Shown: positions 34,545 through 44,297, counted from the first letter of the stretch. The stretch: 64,000 nucleotides of DNA from an uncultured Methanolobus sp. (GCF_963667555.1 NZ_OY763421.1:2373562-2437561); one strand, 5' to 3'. Translations and numbers: made by a program. The notes: generated from the sequence alone by a model not told the origin.

Positions 34545-35558
34545 TCATACAAATTCATTGCTCAGGACATTTTCGATCTTATCAATTGAAAGTGCATTAA
34601 AACCGATGGAATCGAGATGTTTTGCAAATCTTCCGGGACGATGACCATTAGGATGGTAGACAACCGTGAACTCAGGATCTATGTTCTTAACCATATCTAC
34701 AAGCCCTCGTGCGTCAAGATGGTCACTTATCTGGATTGCAGGATATCGATAATCGCTGCGCCCTGTCATTACGAATTTGGAGATATGGGACGGCAGTTTG
34801 TCCAGATCCCAGGGCGGCACTATACTTATACTGTCACCGCAGCAGTTACCGAGATATTCCAGTTCCCCGGCATCCTCAAGAAGAGTCCGTGTCAGGGAAA
34901 GTGACTGGTCATCCATTTCAATGACACCATCATAGCCAAAACCTCTTAAAAGTTCAACAGCTCTCTGAGCTTTGCCGAATGCATAGGCTCCAAAAGCAAT
35001 TGAAGGATTGTCCCTGAAAGCATTTTCAAAACCTTCCAGGTCGTCATCAAAATAACATGTTGTATCACCAGGATCGCCATAGTTGGCTTCGGTTATCAGA
35101 AGGTCACATTGTGGAAGCATGGATGCGTCTTTCACATCGCCTGTGACAAGTATGCGTGTTCCTACTTCATTCTCCCACATGAACGACACTGAACCAACTG
35201 TGTGGAAATTCGGGAATGTATGGATCTTTACGCCCCTGACCTCAATGGTTTCTCCAACCTTGAATGTCCTGCCTGCATACTTGCGGTCATGACGTATCTC
35301 AAGTGCAATGGCAGTTTTTTCAGAACAGACCGCACGGTCAGAAAGCATTGCGGATTTGCCGTTATGATCCGAATGTGCATGAGTGATAAGATAAGCATCA
35401 GGTTGCTGGTATTTCGCAGGAGTGCGGGTTGTGTCGATAGAAAAAGTCACAAGCTCTCCTTCGGTGGATCTGAATTTAATAGAAAGATGGGGTTTGAACG
35501 AACCGCGGGAATTCTTCTCCCTGAAAACCATTACACCAAGATCGACCAGTTCTTTCAA
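34545..35558 (-). CDS. Metallo-beta-lactamase-fold hydrolase
   Basis: 337 aa. THAHSDHNGK is the HxHxDH zinc motif; further ligands appear in HTVGSVSFMWE, TGDVKDA and the C-terminal VVYHPNGHRPGRF. The pattern is of the exonuclease/RNase-like (SNM1, CPSF-related) branch without the beta-CASP signature I could recognise. An RNA- or DNA-processing role is possible but not shown. Transcribed left, divergent from nothing nearby. Confidence 0.75.
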   Translation of the reverse strand: MKELVDLGVMVFREKNSRGSFKPHLSIKFRSTEGELVTFSIDTTRTPAKYQQPDAYLITHAHSDHNGKSAMLSDRAVCSEKTAIALEIRHDRKYAGRTFKVGETIEVRGVKIHTFPNFHTVGSVSFMWENEVGTRILVTGDVKDASMLPQCDLLITEANYGDPGDTTCYFDDDLEGFENAFRDNPSIAFGAYAFGKAQRAVELLRGFGYDGVIEMDDQSLSLTRTLLEDAGELEYLGNCCGDSISIVPPWDLDKLPSHISKFVMTGRSDYRYPAIQISDHLDARGLVDMVKNIDPEFTVVYHPNGHRPGRFAKHLDSIGFNALSIDKIENVLSNEFV

Positions 35559-35689
35559 TTCCTGAAACCCTCGAAACTGGAATGATGTTAAGCTATTTAC
35601 GCTTTTTCAAAAACAGACAAAAATAAGCTGGTCCGAGTGACATGAAAACAAGTATAAAACAAATATAGAACAGATTTAAAACAGATATT

Positions 35690-35722
35690 AAAAAAAACTA
35701 AAGGCAGGTGCTTAAAGCACCT
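35690..35722 (-). terminator. Terminator of the thioredoxin gene
   Basis: AGGTGCTT-a-AAGCACCT (35706-35722) spanning the stop codon, followed on the minus strand by GCCTTTAGTTTTTTTTAAT. Confidence 0.6.
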
Positions 35723-35981
35723 TTTTAAGCTCTTCAAGGAGGATGCCTGCGGTTGTAAGACCTGTGAAACGCTTTACCATTTCTCCGTCCTTGAGGATAA
35801 TAAGTGTTGGTACTGCCTGGATACCGTATTGTGCTGCAAGACTCTGGTTCTGGTCTACATCAATGACCTTCACTTCGACCTTGTCACCAAGCTCTGCTTC
35901 TACCTTCTCAAGGAAAGGCTTCTGCATTTTACATGGTCCGCACCATGTTGCACTGAAATCCAAAAGTTCTACTTTGCTCAT
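35712..35981 (-). CDS. Thioredoxin
   Basis: 89 aa, a short archaeal thioredoxin. The redox motif is ATWCGPCKMQKPF, and the cis-Pro is in QAVPTLIILKDGE. It reduces protein disulfides. I choose ATG 35981 (MSKVELLDF), with GAGGTG 8-9 nt upstream; the GTG at 35990 lies inside that spacing. A palindrome upstream (36052-36069) may be an operator. Confidence 0.92.
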   Translation of the reverse strand: MSKVELLDFSATWCGPCKMQKPFLEKVEAELGDKVEVKVIDVDQNQSLAAQYGIQAVPTLIILKDGEMVKRFTGLTTAGILLEELKKVL

Positions 35982-36051
35982 ATAATACACCTCTTCATTG
36001 TATAGTGATGAATAAATTATTTTTACTTATCGATACAAGCATGCATTACAA

Positions 36052-36069
36052 TAGGAAAAGCTTTTCCTA
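36052..36069. promoter_or_regulatory. 18-bp perfect palindrome upstream of thioredoxin
   Basis: TAGGAAAAGCTTTTCCTA. It lies 70-88 nt before the thioredoxin start and about 110 nt beyond the stop of the NadC-like gene, so it may be an operator or a terminator stem; no T run follows on either strand. Confidence 0.35.
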
Positions 36070-36176
36070 CTACATATTTGTCCCCGCAAATTATGCGTCT
36101 CTTTTGAACGGTAATGCACTTTGCATACACAACCATATCAATTATTGAATATAAGGTTTTCGCTTAACTTATATAT

Positions 36177-36968
36177 CTAGATCCTACGAATCTTAGAAGT
36201 CAGATCAAGAGGTTTTGCATAATACGGAGCAGTAGTTACAATAAAGTCTACATGCTTTGCATAATCAGAGATCATTCCCAGATCAATTCCACCTACTCCA
36301 ATCTCAAGTTTGGGATTCAGGGCACGCAACTGCGGAATAAGTGTTTCCAGTTCCTCAGGACTGTAATGGTCAAGCAGGAGTACATCTGCAACCGGAGCAG
36401 ACTCAAAAGCCTCTTCCCTGGTCCTTGGCTCTATCTCTATCTTGCGCATGGACCTGAGCTTTACACGCTTTTCCATGATATCGAGATGGTTCTGTGTGAT
36501 AAGAATAGAATCACTGAGAGAGTTGCGGTGGTGGTCACCTCCACCAATCTTTACCGCCTTAAGCTCATATTTCCTGAATCCCGGATGGGTCTTGCGACTT
36601 GTTGCCACCATTATGTCAGGATTTGATTTTCTTGCAAGCTCAACAGCAAAGCGTGTTTTTGATGCAATGGAACAGACCATTGAAAGGAATGTCTGTGATA
36701 TCCTCCAGAGTTTGAAAATGGTTGGCAGGTCACCCTGAGCTTCAAAAATAACATCATTCGGATTGAACTCGGCTCCATCTGAAATCATGCTCACGACTTC
36801 AAGACCATTTTTCCTGTAGAAAGCCGCAAGGTCATCCATGCAAGCCGCAACCCCATGTTCCCTTGATTTGATACGAAGCCTTCCATTGCCTTGAATCTCA
36901 AGAAGTTCGGTAGTCTCATCTCCGTATGGGCAATCCTCTGCAAGGTAAAGGTCAAAAAAGTCTATCAT
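36177..36968 (-). CDS. NadC/ModD-family phosphoribosyltransferase-like protein
   Basis: 263 aa. The order of motifs follows quinolinate phosphoribosyltransferase: SREHGVAACMDD (N-terminal half), ATSRKTHPGFRKYELKAVKIGGGDHHR, then LLLDHYSPEE and IGVGGIDL. Two changes stand out: the RxTRKT-type motif reads ATSRKT, and the usual LIKDNH reads LITQNH, so the active site differs from ordinary NadC and is partly like ModD. It could be NAD synthesis or a related phosphoribosyl transfer linked to metal or cofactor use. Single gene. Confidence 0.65.
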   Translation of the reverse strand: MIDFFDLYLAEDCPYGDETTELLEIQGNGRLRIKSREHGVAACMDDLAAFYRKNGLEVVSMISDGAEFNPNDVIFEAQGDLPTIFKLWRISQTFLSMVCSIASKTRFAVELARKSNPDIMVATSRKTHPGFRKYELKAVKIGGGDHHRNSLSDSILITQNHLDIMEKRVKLRSMRKIEIEPRTREEAFESAPVADVLLLDHYSPEELETLIPQLRALNPKLEIGVGGIDLGMISDYAKHVDFIVTTAPYYAKPLDLTSKIRRI

Positions 36969-37110
36969 TTTGTCACCTGACAGAATAAATAGTGTGGATG
37001 ATTCATAACTATTACTATTTTTGTGCTACAACTAAAATCAAAAACTCACATCCCACTTTAGATATAAATATATAGACTCCCTCTCATTTTGAATATACAT
37101 TACAATTTCT

Positions 37111-38022
37111 TTGATATTAAATACTCAGATCAAATCGGGTGAAATCAGGCAAAAGGATGTGCATGCAATGTTTAAGAAAAAGATAGAATTGATAATCGTA
37201 TTTTTGTTGATAACTGGAGCATGCACACTAGTTGCAAGTGCAGACCAAACCAACGACTCTGACAAATACACTTTCCAGAATTACGGAGGCGAAGTTTATA
37301 CACCTCAACCGATGGAGTTTGGGGCGAACCTGAATGGCAATGAGAGTGTCATTTTGGAAAATGGAACTGAAAGGAAGCACGTATTACTTCAGGTCTATGA
37401 AACCCTTACAGTCGAAGAAAAAGAACTATTAGAAAGTTATGGAGTTAGGTTCTTACTGGGATTAGGTTCCTCTTCATATACGGTTTCAATGCCAGCGGAT
37501 TATACTGCGGCTGATCTGCCGGGTAATGTCGGACTGAGATGGATAGGAGAAATTCCAGTGGAAAATAAAGATCCACGAGGTTATGGTTTATCAGTACCGG
37601 ATTATGCAAAGTTAGATGACGGAAAAATAATTCTGACAATTGTATTTTATGAAGACGTTACAGCAGAAAATACATTAGCGGTGGTAACTAAGCATTCAAA
37701 CAATTATACCACTCCGGGCACGGATTACTCATACGTTTATGACATTATAATTGATGAAAACAACATTAGTAATGTAATTATAGAGGACGCTGTTCATTCT
37801 TACGGATATAGAAATGAAGAAACAGTTAATGAGGATTCTTTTGTAGGCGATGAAGAACTTATTGATGAGGATGAGCCTGACATTGTAGACGAACAACAAA
37901 ATTACAGTCAGGAAACTGCTGAAAACATCAATGATTCGGAAGAAAAAGAAGCTCACGGTTTCACAGCAACCATTACAATCCTAATTTTTGCATTAATCAG
38001 CATTTTAATGAAAAGGAAGTGA
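37111..38022 (+). CDS. Surface protein resembling a stand-alone protease propeptide (paralogue 1)
   Basis: 303 aa. The first methionines are followed by a hydrophobic signal segment ending VASA-DQ. Residues 60-165 (GTERKHVLLQVYETLTVEEK, VSMPADYTAADLP) resemble the I9-like N-terminal propeptide region found in methanogen subtilisin-type surface proteases, but no protease domain follows. The C-terminus is acidic, then EEKEAHGFTATITILIFALI and MKRK, a degenerate PGF-CTERM-type anchor. ATG 37168 (MFKKKIELI) is an alternative start. The next gene is its close paralogue. Confidence 0.6.
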   Translation: MILNTQIKSGEIRQKDVHAMFKKKIELIIVFLLITGACTLVASADQTNDSDKYTFQNYGGEVYTPQPMEFGANLNGNESVILENGTERKHVLLQVYETLTVEEKELLESYGVRFLLGLGSSSYTVSMPADYTAADLPGNVGLRWIGEIPVENKDPRGYGLSVPDYAKLDDGKIILTIVFYEDVTAENTLAVVTKHSNNYTTPGTDYSYVYDIIIDENNISNVIIEDAVHSYGYRNEETVNEDSFVGDEELIDEDEPDIVDEQQNYSQETAENINDSEEKEAHGFTATITILIFALISILMKRK

Positions 38023-38028
38023 GGAATA

Positions 38029-38910
38029 ATGCAACCGGAAAAATTAGCAGGCACAAGATCAACTCAAATAATAATCTCTTTCTTAATTTTAATCTCATGC
38101 ACAGTAATTGCAAGTGCAGACCAAACCAACGATTCTGACAAGTACACTTTCACGAACTACGGCGGCGAAGTTTATACACCTCAACCGATGGAGTTTGGTG
38201 CAAACCTGAATGGCAATGAGAGTGTCATTTTGGAAAATGGAACAGAAACGAAGCATGTGTATTTACAATTTTATGATAATGCTACTGATGAGCAGCTTTT
38301 ATTGCTGGAAGAATACGAGATTCAGATTTTGAATTTTGCTGCTTATTATACATATGTTGCATCAATGCCAGCTGATTATACTGCGGCTGACCTGCCTTCT
38401 GAAAGCAGACTTCGCTGGATGGGAGAAATTCCAGTTGAGAACAAGTACGATCAAAATTATGGATTGAACGTCCCGAATTATGCAAAGCTGGAAGATGGGA
38501 ATGTAAAGCTAGGTGTTATTTTTTATGAAGACATAACTTTACAAGATTCAGTAGAGATAATGCAAAAATACTCCAATAATATTTCGACTCATGTGTATGG
38601 AAATATAGATATCGAGTTTGAAATCATAACTGCTGAAAGCAATATTAGTCTGATAGCAAAAGAAGATGCTGTTGAGTACGTTGGATATTTTGGATATGAA
38701 ACCATACCTTGTGATGACAGCGATTTTGTAGAATATGAAGAAATCATTGAAGAAGATGAGTCTGATATTGCAGATGAAATACAAAATAACAGTCAGGAAA
38801 CTGTTGAAAATATCAATGATTCGGAAGGGAAAGAAGCTCACGGTTTCACAGCAACCATTGCAATCCTAATTTGTGCTTTGATTGCCACTTTCAGTGGAAG
38901 GAAAGACTAA
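38029..38910 (+). CDS. Surface protein resembling a stand-alone protease propeptide (paralogue 2)
   Basis: 293 aa. Begins six nt after paralogue 1, with GGAAT-type sequence just before the ATG. Signal peptide ends ASA-DQ. From the mature start through YTPQPMEFGANLNGNESVIL, and again at the C-terminal HGFTATIAILI, it is nearly identical to paralogue 1 at protein and DNA level, while the middle has diverged. The end SGRKD replaces MKRK. A lipobox-like LISC is present in the signal peptide, so lipoprotein processing is a second possibility. Confidence 0.6.
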   Translation: MQPEKLAGTRSTQIIISFLILISCTVIASADQTNDSDKYTFTNYGGEVYTPQPMEFGANLNGNESVILENGTETKHVYLQFYDNATDEQLLLLEEYEIQILNFAAYYTYVASMPADYTAADLPSESRLRWMGEIPVENKYDQNYGLNVPNYAKLEDGNVKLGVIFYEDITLQDSVEIMQKYSNNISTHVYGNIDIEFEIITAESNISLIAKEDAVEYVGYFGYETIPCDDSDFVEYEEIIEEDESDIADEIQNNSQETVENINDSEGKEAHGFTATIAILICALIATFSGRKD

Positions 38911-38942
38911 AAAAGAAAAATAAAAGGAGGAATCAATCCTCC
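38905..38942 (-). terminator. Terminator of acs
   Basis: GGAGGA-ttgat-TCCTCC at 38926-38942 on the minus strand overlaps the acs stop codon and is followed by TTTTATTTTTCTTTTTTAG. Confidence 0.6.
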
Positions 38943-40822
38943 AGTGTGGAAATGTCTCCGGGGTCCTGGCCAAGTTCCTGAGCCTTGAGGAGACGCCTCA
39001 TAATTTTTCCGCTTCGGGTCTTTGGCAGGGATTCCACGAACTCGATCTCAGAAGGAATTGCTATCGGACCGAGGTTCATCCTGACGTGGTAGACAAGTTC
39101 CAGTTTGAGCTTGTCGCTGGCTGTGTAGCCCATACGCAGAATGATGAAAGCCTTGATTGAATCTCCCTTGAGTGGGTCGGGTTTGCCGATTACTGCTGCT
39201 TCTGCAACAGCTTCGTGGGAAACGAGGGCACTTTCAACTTCTGCACTGCCGATGTTGTGACCGGCAACGATCAGGACATCATCGGAACGTCCAAGGATCA
39301 TGATGTAGCCATCCTCATCCTTTACAGCAAGGTCGCCTGCTGCGTAGTATTTTCCGATTGTGCTCCAGTACTGGCGGTATCTCTCATCGTTGTTGTAAAC
39401 CGTTCTCATCATGGAAGGCCATGGCTCCTTTACAACAAGGAAACCACCTGTACCGGCAGGAACAGGTTCACCGTTCTCATCGACTACATCTGCAACGATA
39501 CCCGGAACCGGACGGCCTGCAAATCCAGGCTTCATCGGCTCACCGACAGTTGTTGTGAGCATGTGCATTCCGGTCTCGGTCTGCCACCATGTATCAAGTA
39601 TCGGACACTTTTCCTTGCCGATCACACGATAATACCATTCAAAAGCCTCAGGATTTAGAGGCTCACCGACAGAACCCAGTATCCTCAGTGAACTGAGGTT
39701 GTACTTTTCTGGCCACTCCTCGCCCATTCTCATAAACATTCTGATAGCAGTAGGTGCTGTATAGAAGATAGTAACATCGAACTCCTCTATCATGCTCCAC
39801 CAGACACCAGGGTCAGGATAATCAGGAGTTGTCTCGGATATCAGGATAGTTGCACCCATAGCAAGCGGACCATATACAATATAACTGTGGCCTGTGATCC
39901 ATCCCGGGTCTGCAGTACACCACATGACGTCGCTCTCTTTGAGGTCGAACATATTCTTTGTTGTATAATATGTACCGACCATGTAACCACCACAGGTGTG
40001 CACGATTCCCTTTGCAGGGCCTGTGGTTCCACTGGTGTAAAGAATGAACAGCGGATCCTCGGAATCCATTACCTCAGGCTCACATTCCTTTTCCACATCT
40101 TCCATTATCTCGTAGAAATCGACCTCGATCTCTGAGAAAAGCTCCATCTGCGGTGTCATTCTCCTGAGAACAACGATCTTCTCTACACTGGAAGCGTTAA
40201 CAACAGCCTCGTCTACAAGTGTTTTGAGGTCGATCCTCTTTCCACGCCTCAGACTTGCATCAGCAGTTATGACTATTTTTGCCTGTGCATCCTTGATCCT
40301 TGAGTGAAGTGCATTGGCACCGAATCCACCAAAGACTACACTGTGTACAGCACCGATACGTGCACATGCAAGCATTGCTATGATCTGCTCAGGGACGAAA
40401 GGCATGTAAATACAAACACGGTCACCCTTCTCTACTCCAAGGGACTTAAGACCATTTGCAAATCTCATAACATCACGGTAAAGCTGGCGATATGTGAGAA
40501 CAATTTCCTCGCCATTATCCCCTACCCAGATGATAGCTACCTTATTCCTCTTACCATTCATTACATGCCTGTCAAGACAGTTGTGAGTGATATTCATTTT
40601 TGCATTGGTAAACCACTTTACGTGTGGATGGTCCCATTCTCTGACCTTATCCCATTTTTCGAACCACTCAAGTTCTTCAGCAACGTTTTCCCAGTGTTTT
40701 TCAGGATCATTAAGGAATTCATTGTAAGCAGTTTCATAATCGCCTATCCATGAATTTTCTTTTACAGAAGGATCAGGAAGATAGCTTTTCCCATCCAATT
40801 TGACATCAAAATTTTCAGACAT
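38933..40822 (-). CDS. acs: Acetyl-CoA synthetase (AMP-forming)
   Basis: 629 aa. Makes acetyl-CoA from acetate, CoA and ATP, for biosynthesis or acetate use. Adenylation motifs: [54 protein letters not shown], and the acetylatable Lys in [14 protein letters not shown] start at ATG 40822 (MSENFDVK) because GGAG lies 6 nt upstream; ATG 40837 would add five residues across that site. Methanosarcina uses Ack/Pta for acetate catabolism, and Acs in relatives such as this suggests high-affinity uptake. Confidence 0.93.
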   Translation of the reverse strand: MSENFDVKLDGKSYLPDPSVKENSWIGDYETAYNEFLNDPEKHWENVAEELEWFEKWDKVREWDHPHVKWFTNAKMNITHNCLDRHVMNGKRNKVAIIWVGDNGEEIVLTYRQLYRDVMRFANGLKSLGVEKGDRVCIYMPFVPEQIIAMLACARIGAVHSVVFGGFGANALHSRIKDAQAKIVITADASLRRGKRIDLKTLVDEAVVNASSVEKIVVLRRMTPQMELFSEIEVDFYEIMEDVEKECEPEVMDSEDPLFILYTSGTTGPAKGIVHTCGGYMVGTYYTTKNMFDLKESDVMWCTADPGWITGHSYIVYGPLAMGATILISETTPDYPDPGVWWSMIEEFDVTIFYTAPTAIRMFMRMGEEWPEKYNLSSLRILGSVGEPLNPEAFEWYYRVIGKEKCPILDTWWQTETGMHMLTTTVGEPMKPGFAGRPVPGIVADVVDENGEPVPAGTGGFLVVKEPWPSMMRTVYNNDERYRQYWSTIGKYYAAGDLAVKDEDGYIMILGRSDDVLIVAGHNIGSAEVESALVSHEAVAEAAVIGKPDPLKGDSIKAFIILRMGYTASDKLKLELVYHVRMNLGPIAIPSEIEFVESLPKTRSGKIMRRLLKAQELGQDPGDISTLED

Positions 40823-41240
40823 GTTTACTCCATTCATAACTAATAATCATTATGTTTCTTTTGTGACCCAGAACTATCTCTAGGTCTTGAACCAATACCT
40901 GCAGAGCAACCGTCTCATGTCATTTTGAAGAACAAACAAAGGTTCTATGTGGAACCCCGGGACATGAAAGGGACCGCATTGAAAGAGCAATCTGTAAGTT
41001 AGTTACTCCTCAACTATCATGTATAATCATGATAATAGTATATACCTATTTTGGTCTCCAGGAATATACCATGTTATAAATTTAGAGAAAATAGTATTAA
41101 AGAATATGAAAACTAATCGACAATTGCCTTATTTTCACTAAAGCATTCAGGCCAGAACAACGACAGTCAAACAAAGAACAGTGTCAGAATTAAGCAGTAT
41201 CGAATAAAACTGCTGACAAAAAAGAGAAAATAAAAAAGAT
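40823..41240. other. Gene-free 418-bp gap before acs
   Basis: No protein-like ORF or clear repeat was found. A TATA-like AAATTTATAAC on the minus strand (about 41072-41082) could give acs a leader of about 230 nt; a GGAGTAACTAAC stretch at about 41000 lies inside it. Whether the leader is transcribed is unknown. Confidence 0.4.
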
Positions 41241-41591
41241 TTATGATGAGAGTGCCAGAATTGCTTCTGCCAGATCACCGTTGGCATTTTTCAATGCTTC
41301 ACGTGCCTGACTCTCAGAAACGCCTGTCTGCTCTGCAACGAGCCTCACATCATCATCAGGTATCTGGACTTCCCTGGCGACCTCTTCCGGAGTACCGACT
41401 ATCTGATAAGTATCCACGCCCTGAGCATTCATAATAGAGACATTGGCATCATTAAAAACAATATCCCTGGATGGAGTTCTAATGATAACCTGTTCAACGT
41501 CATCGATCTCAGTGATGTTTATACCCATCTGTTTCATCATCTGTTTTACTTTTGCAGGGTTCATTCCCCTGCCGCCTATTCCCGGAAACAT
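41241..41591 (-). CDS. nac: Nascent polypeptide-associated complex (NAC) protein
   Basis: 116 aa. N-terminal MFPGIGGRGMNPAKVKQMMKQMGI and the NAC beta-barrel (VIIRTPSRDIVFNDANVSIM, QIVGTPEEVA) are followed by a C-terminal UBA domain (VRLVAEQTGVSESQAREALKNANGDLAEAI). The archaeal protein forms a homodimer that binds nascent chains at the ribosome exit. Confidence 0.96.
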   Translation of the reverse strand: MFPGIGGRGMNPAKVKQMMKQMGINITEIDDVEQVIIRTPSRDIVFNDANVSIMNAQGVDTYQIVGTPEEVAREVQIPDDDVRLVAEQTGVSESQAREALKNANGDLAEAILALSS

Positions 41592-41637
41592 GTAATCACC
41601 TTATATGAAATTATTCAATTATCCAGATAATTATTAC

Positions 41638-41967
41638 TTAACAGCAACCGCCACCACAGGATGAGCTGTTGCAGCCACCGCCATTGTTGTTGTCGATGAT
41701 AAAGCCCTTGCCGGATGGACCATCCACGTAATCGATCTTTGCTTCTGAAAGATTATCTGCATCGTCCTTGTTCATGACGACCTTAAGTCCTTTGTCCTCA
41801 ACTACAAGGTCATGTTCTTCGCTGATCTCGTCCTCAAGTGACATTCCATACTGCACACCGCAGCAGCTCATGCCTGCAACGAATACTCTGAGAGCAAGAC
41901 CTTCTTTACCCTGTTCCTTAAGCAGTGATTTTAATTCGACTGCTGCATTGTCAGTTATTTCTACCAT
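41638..41967 (-). CDS. A-type Fe-S carrier (HesB/IscA family)
   Basis: 109 aa. MVEITDNAAVELKSLLKEQ and LALRVFVAGMSCCGVQYGM are HesB/IscA motifs with the first Cys, and the C-terminus CNSSSCGGGCC supplies the further Cys residues; the usual CGC is stretched by a Gly/Ser/Asn-rich insert. It delivers iron or Fe-S clusters to target proteins. ATG 41967 was chosen with GAGG 9 nt upstream; an upstream ATG at 42003 would add 12 residues. Confidence 0.88.
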   Translation of the reverse strand: MVEITDNAAVELKSLLKEQGKEGLALRVFVAGMSCCGVQYGMSLEDEISEEHDLVVEDKGLKVVMNKDDADNLSEAKIDYVDGPSGKGFIIDNNNGGGCNSSSCGGGCC

Positions 41968-42095
41968 TGTTGATTCCTCATTATTTATTTGAAATTGATA
42001 CAAGGTGACTACCGGGTAATCCCTTATATGTGTTTTTGATATATAAGTTTATTCGTATTGGTACGAACTTTTTAGGCCTCTGTAAGATATAAAGT

Positions 42096-43340
42096 TCATA
42101 CGAATTCTACGTCATCATCAACTGGATTTCTCAGAACTTCTCCACTTGAAGCATTGATCTCTACTGAATTCCTCTGACCTTTAATTTCCCATACAGGCAC
42201 ATAAACAAGTTCTACGTAAAGATTAATATCTGATGCTGCTGGCTTAAACCTTTTGTGTTCGGATATGATCGCCTCACCCTTGGTATCATCAAAACGCAGA
42301 TCGCGTGTATACTCATCAATGATGTCATCAAGCAACTTATTAGTAGCCTCATCTTCAGTAGACACAGGCATCTTGACATCATATTCCACATTTGGAACAG
42401 CAACTGTCTTCTGGATATTCTGAAGGTTCATTTTTTCCTCATTGCCGTTCAGGGCATTGATATAACCAGAACCATCTCCAGAAATATCTATTATCTTGGA
42501 ACGGTAGCGGTGTTCCACATTAAGGGAATAGTTATACATCCAGAAAGGAACGAATTTCAGTATTGCTGCATTGGCACCACGGATATGTGGAGCAGCCAGG
42601 GAATACGCCCTGTCAATGGATATATTAACTGGCGGACAGTGAAGGCTCATAACGATGGGCTCTTCCTGAGCTATTTTTGCCGGAGCTGTAATTGGTTCAT
42701 AGAAAGATCCCTCTTGCGGTTTTGCTTCCGGCTCATCGAATGCTTCGGACAGGTAAGAGCCTTCAGGAACCATTTCTACGGGCGGAGGGGTTGGAACAGC
42801 AGCACGTGGGCGATAATACTGTACTTCCATTGGTCTATTGTCCGGGACAACAACTGGTCGTGGCGGACGTGAAGCCAGAGATTCTTCTAAAGCCCTGGTT
42901 TCCACATGAGGAGAAGAACCTGTACCAAATATTGCATTTATAGCCTCTTTTGCAACCTCATCAACACTGCTTAGAACAGATTTCTTAACACATATTGCAT
43001 CCAGAAGTTGAAGATCTTTGGTAGTTCCTTCCATATCTGCAAGTATGGCCCTGCCAATCCTTGTGGCCACATCGTCGCGTGTCCAAACTGTAAGGCCGGT
43101 GTCACGTGCATTGAGCAAGAATGATTCACTTACCTCGCTTGCCAGTATGTAAAGACCCTGACCTTCTGAGACCTGACTTTTAAAGTTCCTTATATCGTCA
43201 AGGTCGGGATTATATGACAGTTTAATGAATGTCTTTGAGCCGTTCTTTTCGGCTATCAGGTCAAACCTGAATGATTCGGACATCTCATAGCCCGCTGATA
43301 TGAAAATATCCCTCAAAATTCGCACTAGTTCCTGTTTCAT
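42096..43340 (-). CDS. Protein of unknown function with restriction-endonuclease-like N-terminus
   Basis: About 414 aa. Residues 1-100 (KQELVRILRDIFISAGYEMSE, DLIAEKNGSKTFIKLS, LYILASEVSESFL) look like an Rpo/restriction-endonuclease-like fold with a D...K pair, but no clear catalytic PD-(D/E)xK was confirmed. A Pro-rich linker (about 165-225) leads to a C-terminal half (VMSLHCPPVNISIDRAY to ASSGEVLRNP) that is common in methanogens with no named function. Neighbour of the RecA-like gene, same strand. Confidence 0.5.
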   Translation of the reverse strand: MKQELVRILRDIFISAGYEMSESFRFDLIAEKNGSKTFIKLSYNPDLDDIRNFKSQVSEGQGLYILASEVSESFLLNARDTGLTVWTRDDVATRIGRAILADMEGTTKDLQLLDAICVKKSVLSSVDEVAKEAINAIFGTGSSPHVETRALEESLASRPPRPVVVPDNRPMEVQYYRPRAAVPTPPPVEMVPEGSYLSEAFDEPEAKPQEGSFYEPITAPAKIAQEEPIVMSLHCPPVNISIDRAYSLAAPHIRGANAAILKFVPFWMYNYSLNVEHRYRSKIIDISGDGSGYINALNGNEEKMNLQNIQKTVAVPNVEYDVKMPVSTEDEATNKLLDDIIDEYTRDLRFDDTKGEAIISEHKRFKPAASDINLYVELVYVPVWEIKGQRNSVEINASSGEVLRNPVDDDVEFV

Positions 43341-43428
43341 TATGATCATTATCCATTTTGCCGGTTAACTAAAATAGCTTTCTGTGAATAAAAAAGTAAA
43401 GGTAAAAAAGACCCGAACAATGGGTCGA

Positions 43429-44193
43429 TCAGAGGACACGGGTAGTAGTTTCAAGTTCAATCCCTTTATGGGTGACCATATAGGAGATCGTCCTGTTAGG
43501 AACCAGCATTCCGCGCATCTTCCGTATCATGATAGTTCTTTCAATTTCACTACCACGTTCCTTTATCCTGAATTCGATAACACCGTCACAAATGTGGCGA
43601 AGCGTGTTCTCTGTAATAGGATCATGCATTCCGCTTGTCATTAATATGAGTTGGATAGCTCCGGTCGCCTTTCCAATAGAAGAGATCATTTCAATAGCTT
43701 CTACCACATTGTTCAGGCTGTACGCACGCAGGAAATATGATATTGAATCTACAACACCACGATATTTCTGGCTTCTTGGTTGTTTCACGGTTGCTTTAAG
43801 AAGACCCATGGAATCTATTCCCTTTTTGAGAAAGTCCTTGGCCGACAGTTCGTTGGTGAACTCTTTAGGAAGAACGCTGTAGAATCTTGGCAGATAAGCA
43901 TCCACGAATTGCAGGTGGCCATCCTCCATGAATTTTTCTACGTCCCACTTCATGTCCTCCATCTCATGAACTATTTCCTGGGCCGGATGCTCGGAAGTAA
44001 AATAGAAGACATCTTCGTTGTTCAGTAGACCACCGTAGACAAATTGCTGAGCAAACATCTCTGAGTTTGCGCCAGGTTCTGCAAGAATAAGAATAGTTGA
44101 TCCAGGAGGGACTCCGCCTCCAAGCTGTACATCAAGTCCGGCTATACCTGTAGGGATTCTGAATCCACCTGTACCATCAAAACTGTAATCCAT
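43429..44193 (-). CDS. RecA-superfamily protein with degenerate Walker A (KaiC/RadA-like)
   Basis: 254 aa. GIAGLDVQLGGGVPPGSTIL is the typical KaiC-type start, but the P-loop reads AEPGANSEMF instead of GxxGxGKT, so the phosphate-binding Gly, Lys and Thr are all missing. The rest (YFTSEHPAQEIVHEM, GVVDSISYFLRAY, VIEFRIKERGSEIERTIMIRKMRG) keeps the fold. It probably does not hydrolyse ATP, and may act as a signalling or binding partner. Relatives with the same changed loop exist in haloarchaea and methanogens, as far as I recall. Confidence 0.65.
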   Translation of the reverse strand: MDYSFDGTGGFRIPTGIAGLDVQLGGGVPPGSTILILAEPGANSEMFAQQFVYGGLLNNEDVFYFTSEHPAQEIVHEMEDMKWDVEKFMEDGHLQFVDAYLPRFYSVLPKEFTNELSAKDFLKKGIDSMGLLKATVKQPRSQKYRGVVDSISYFLRAYSLNNVVEAIEMISSIGKATGAIQLILMTSGMHDPITENTLRHICDGVIEFRIKERGSEIERTIMIRKMRGMLVPNRTISYMVTHKGIELETTTRVL

Positions 44194-44297
44194 TGTAAGA
44201 CCCCTGATAATAAAAATATTTTGATTTAATTTGCTATGAATTATATTAATACAGATAGATAATAGTATTTTATAGTATATAGCAATTAGTGGTGCAC

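Noticed and set aside
36052..36069. Terminator for the NadC-like gene
   Set aside because: The palindrome is upstream of the NadC-like gene's end, not after it in its direction, and has no T run.
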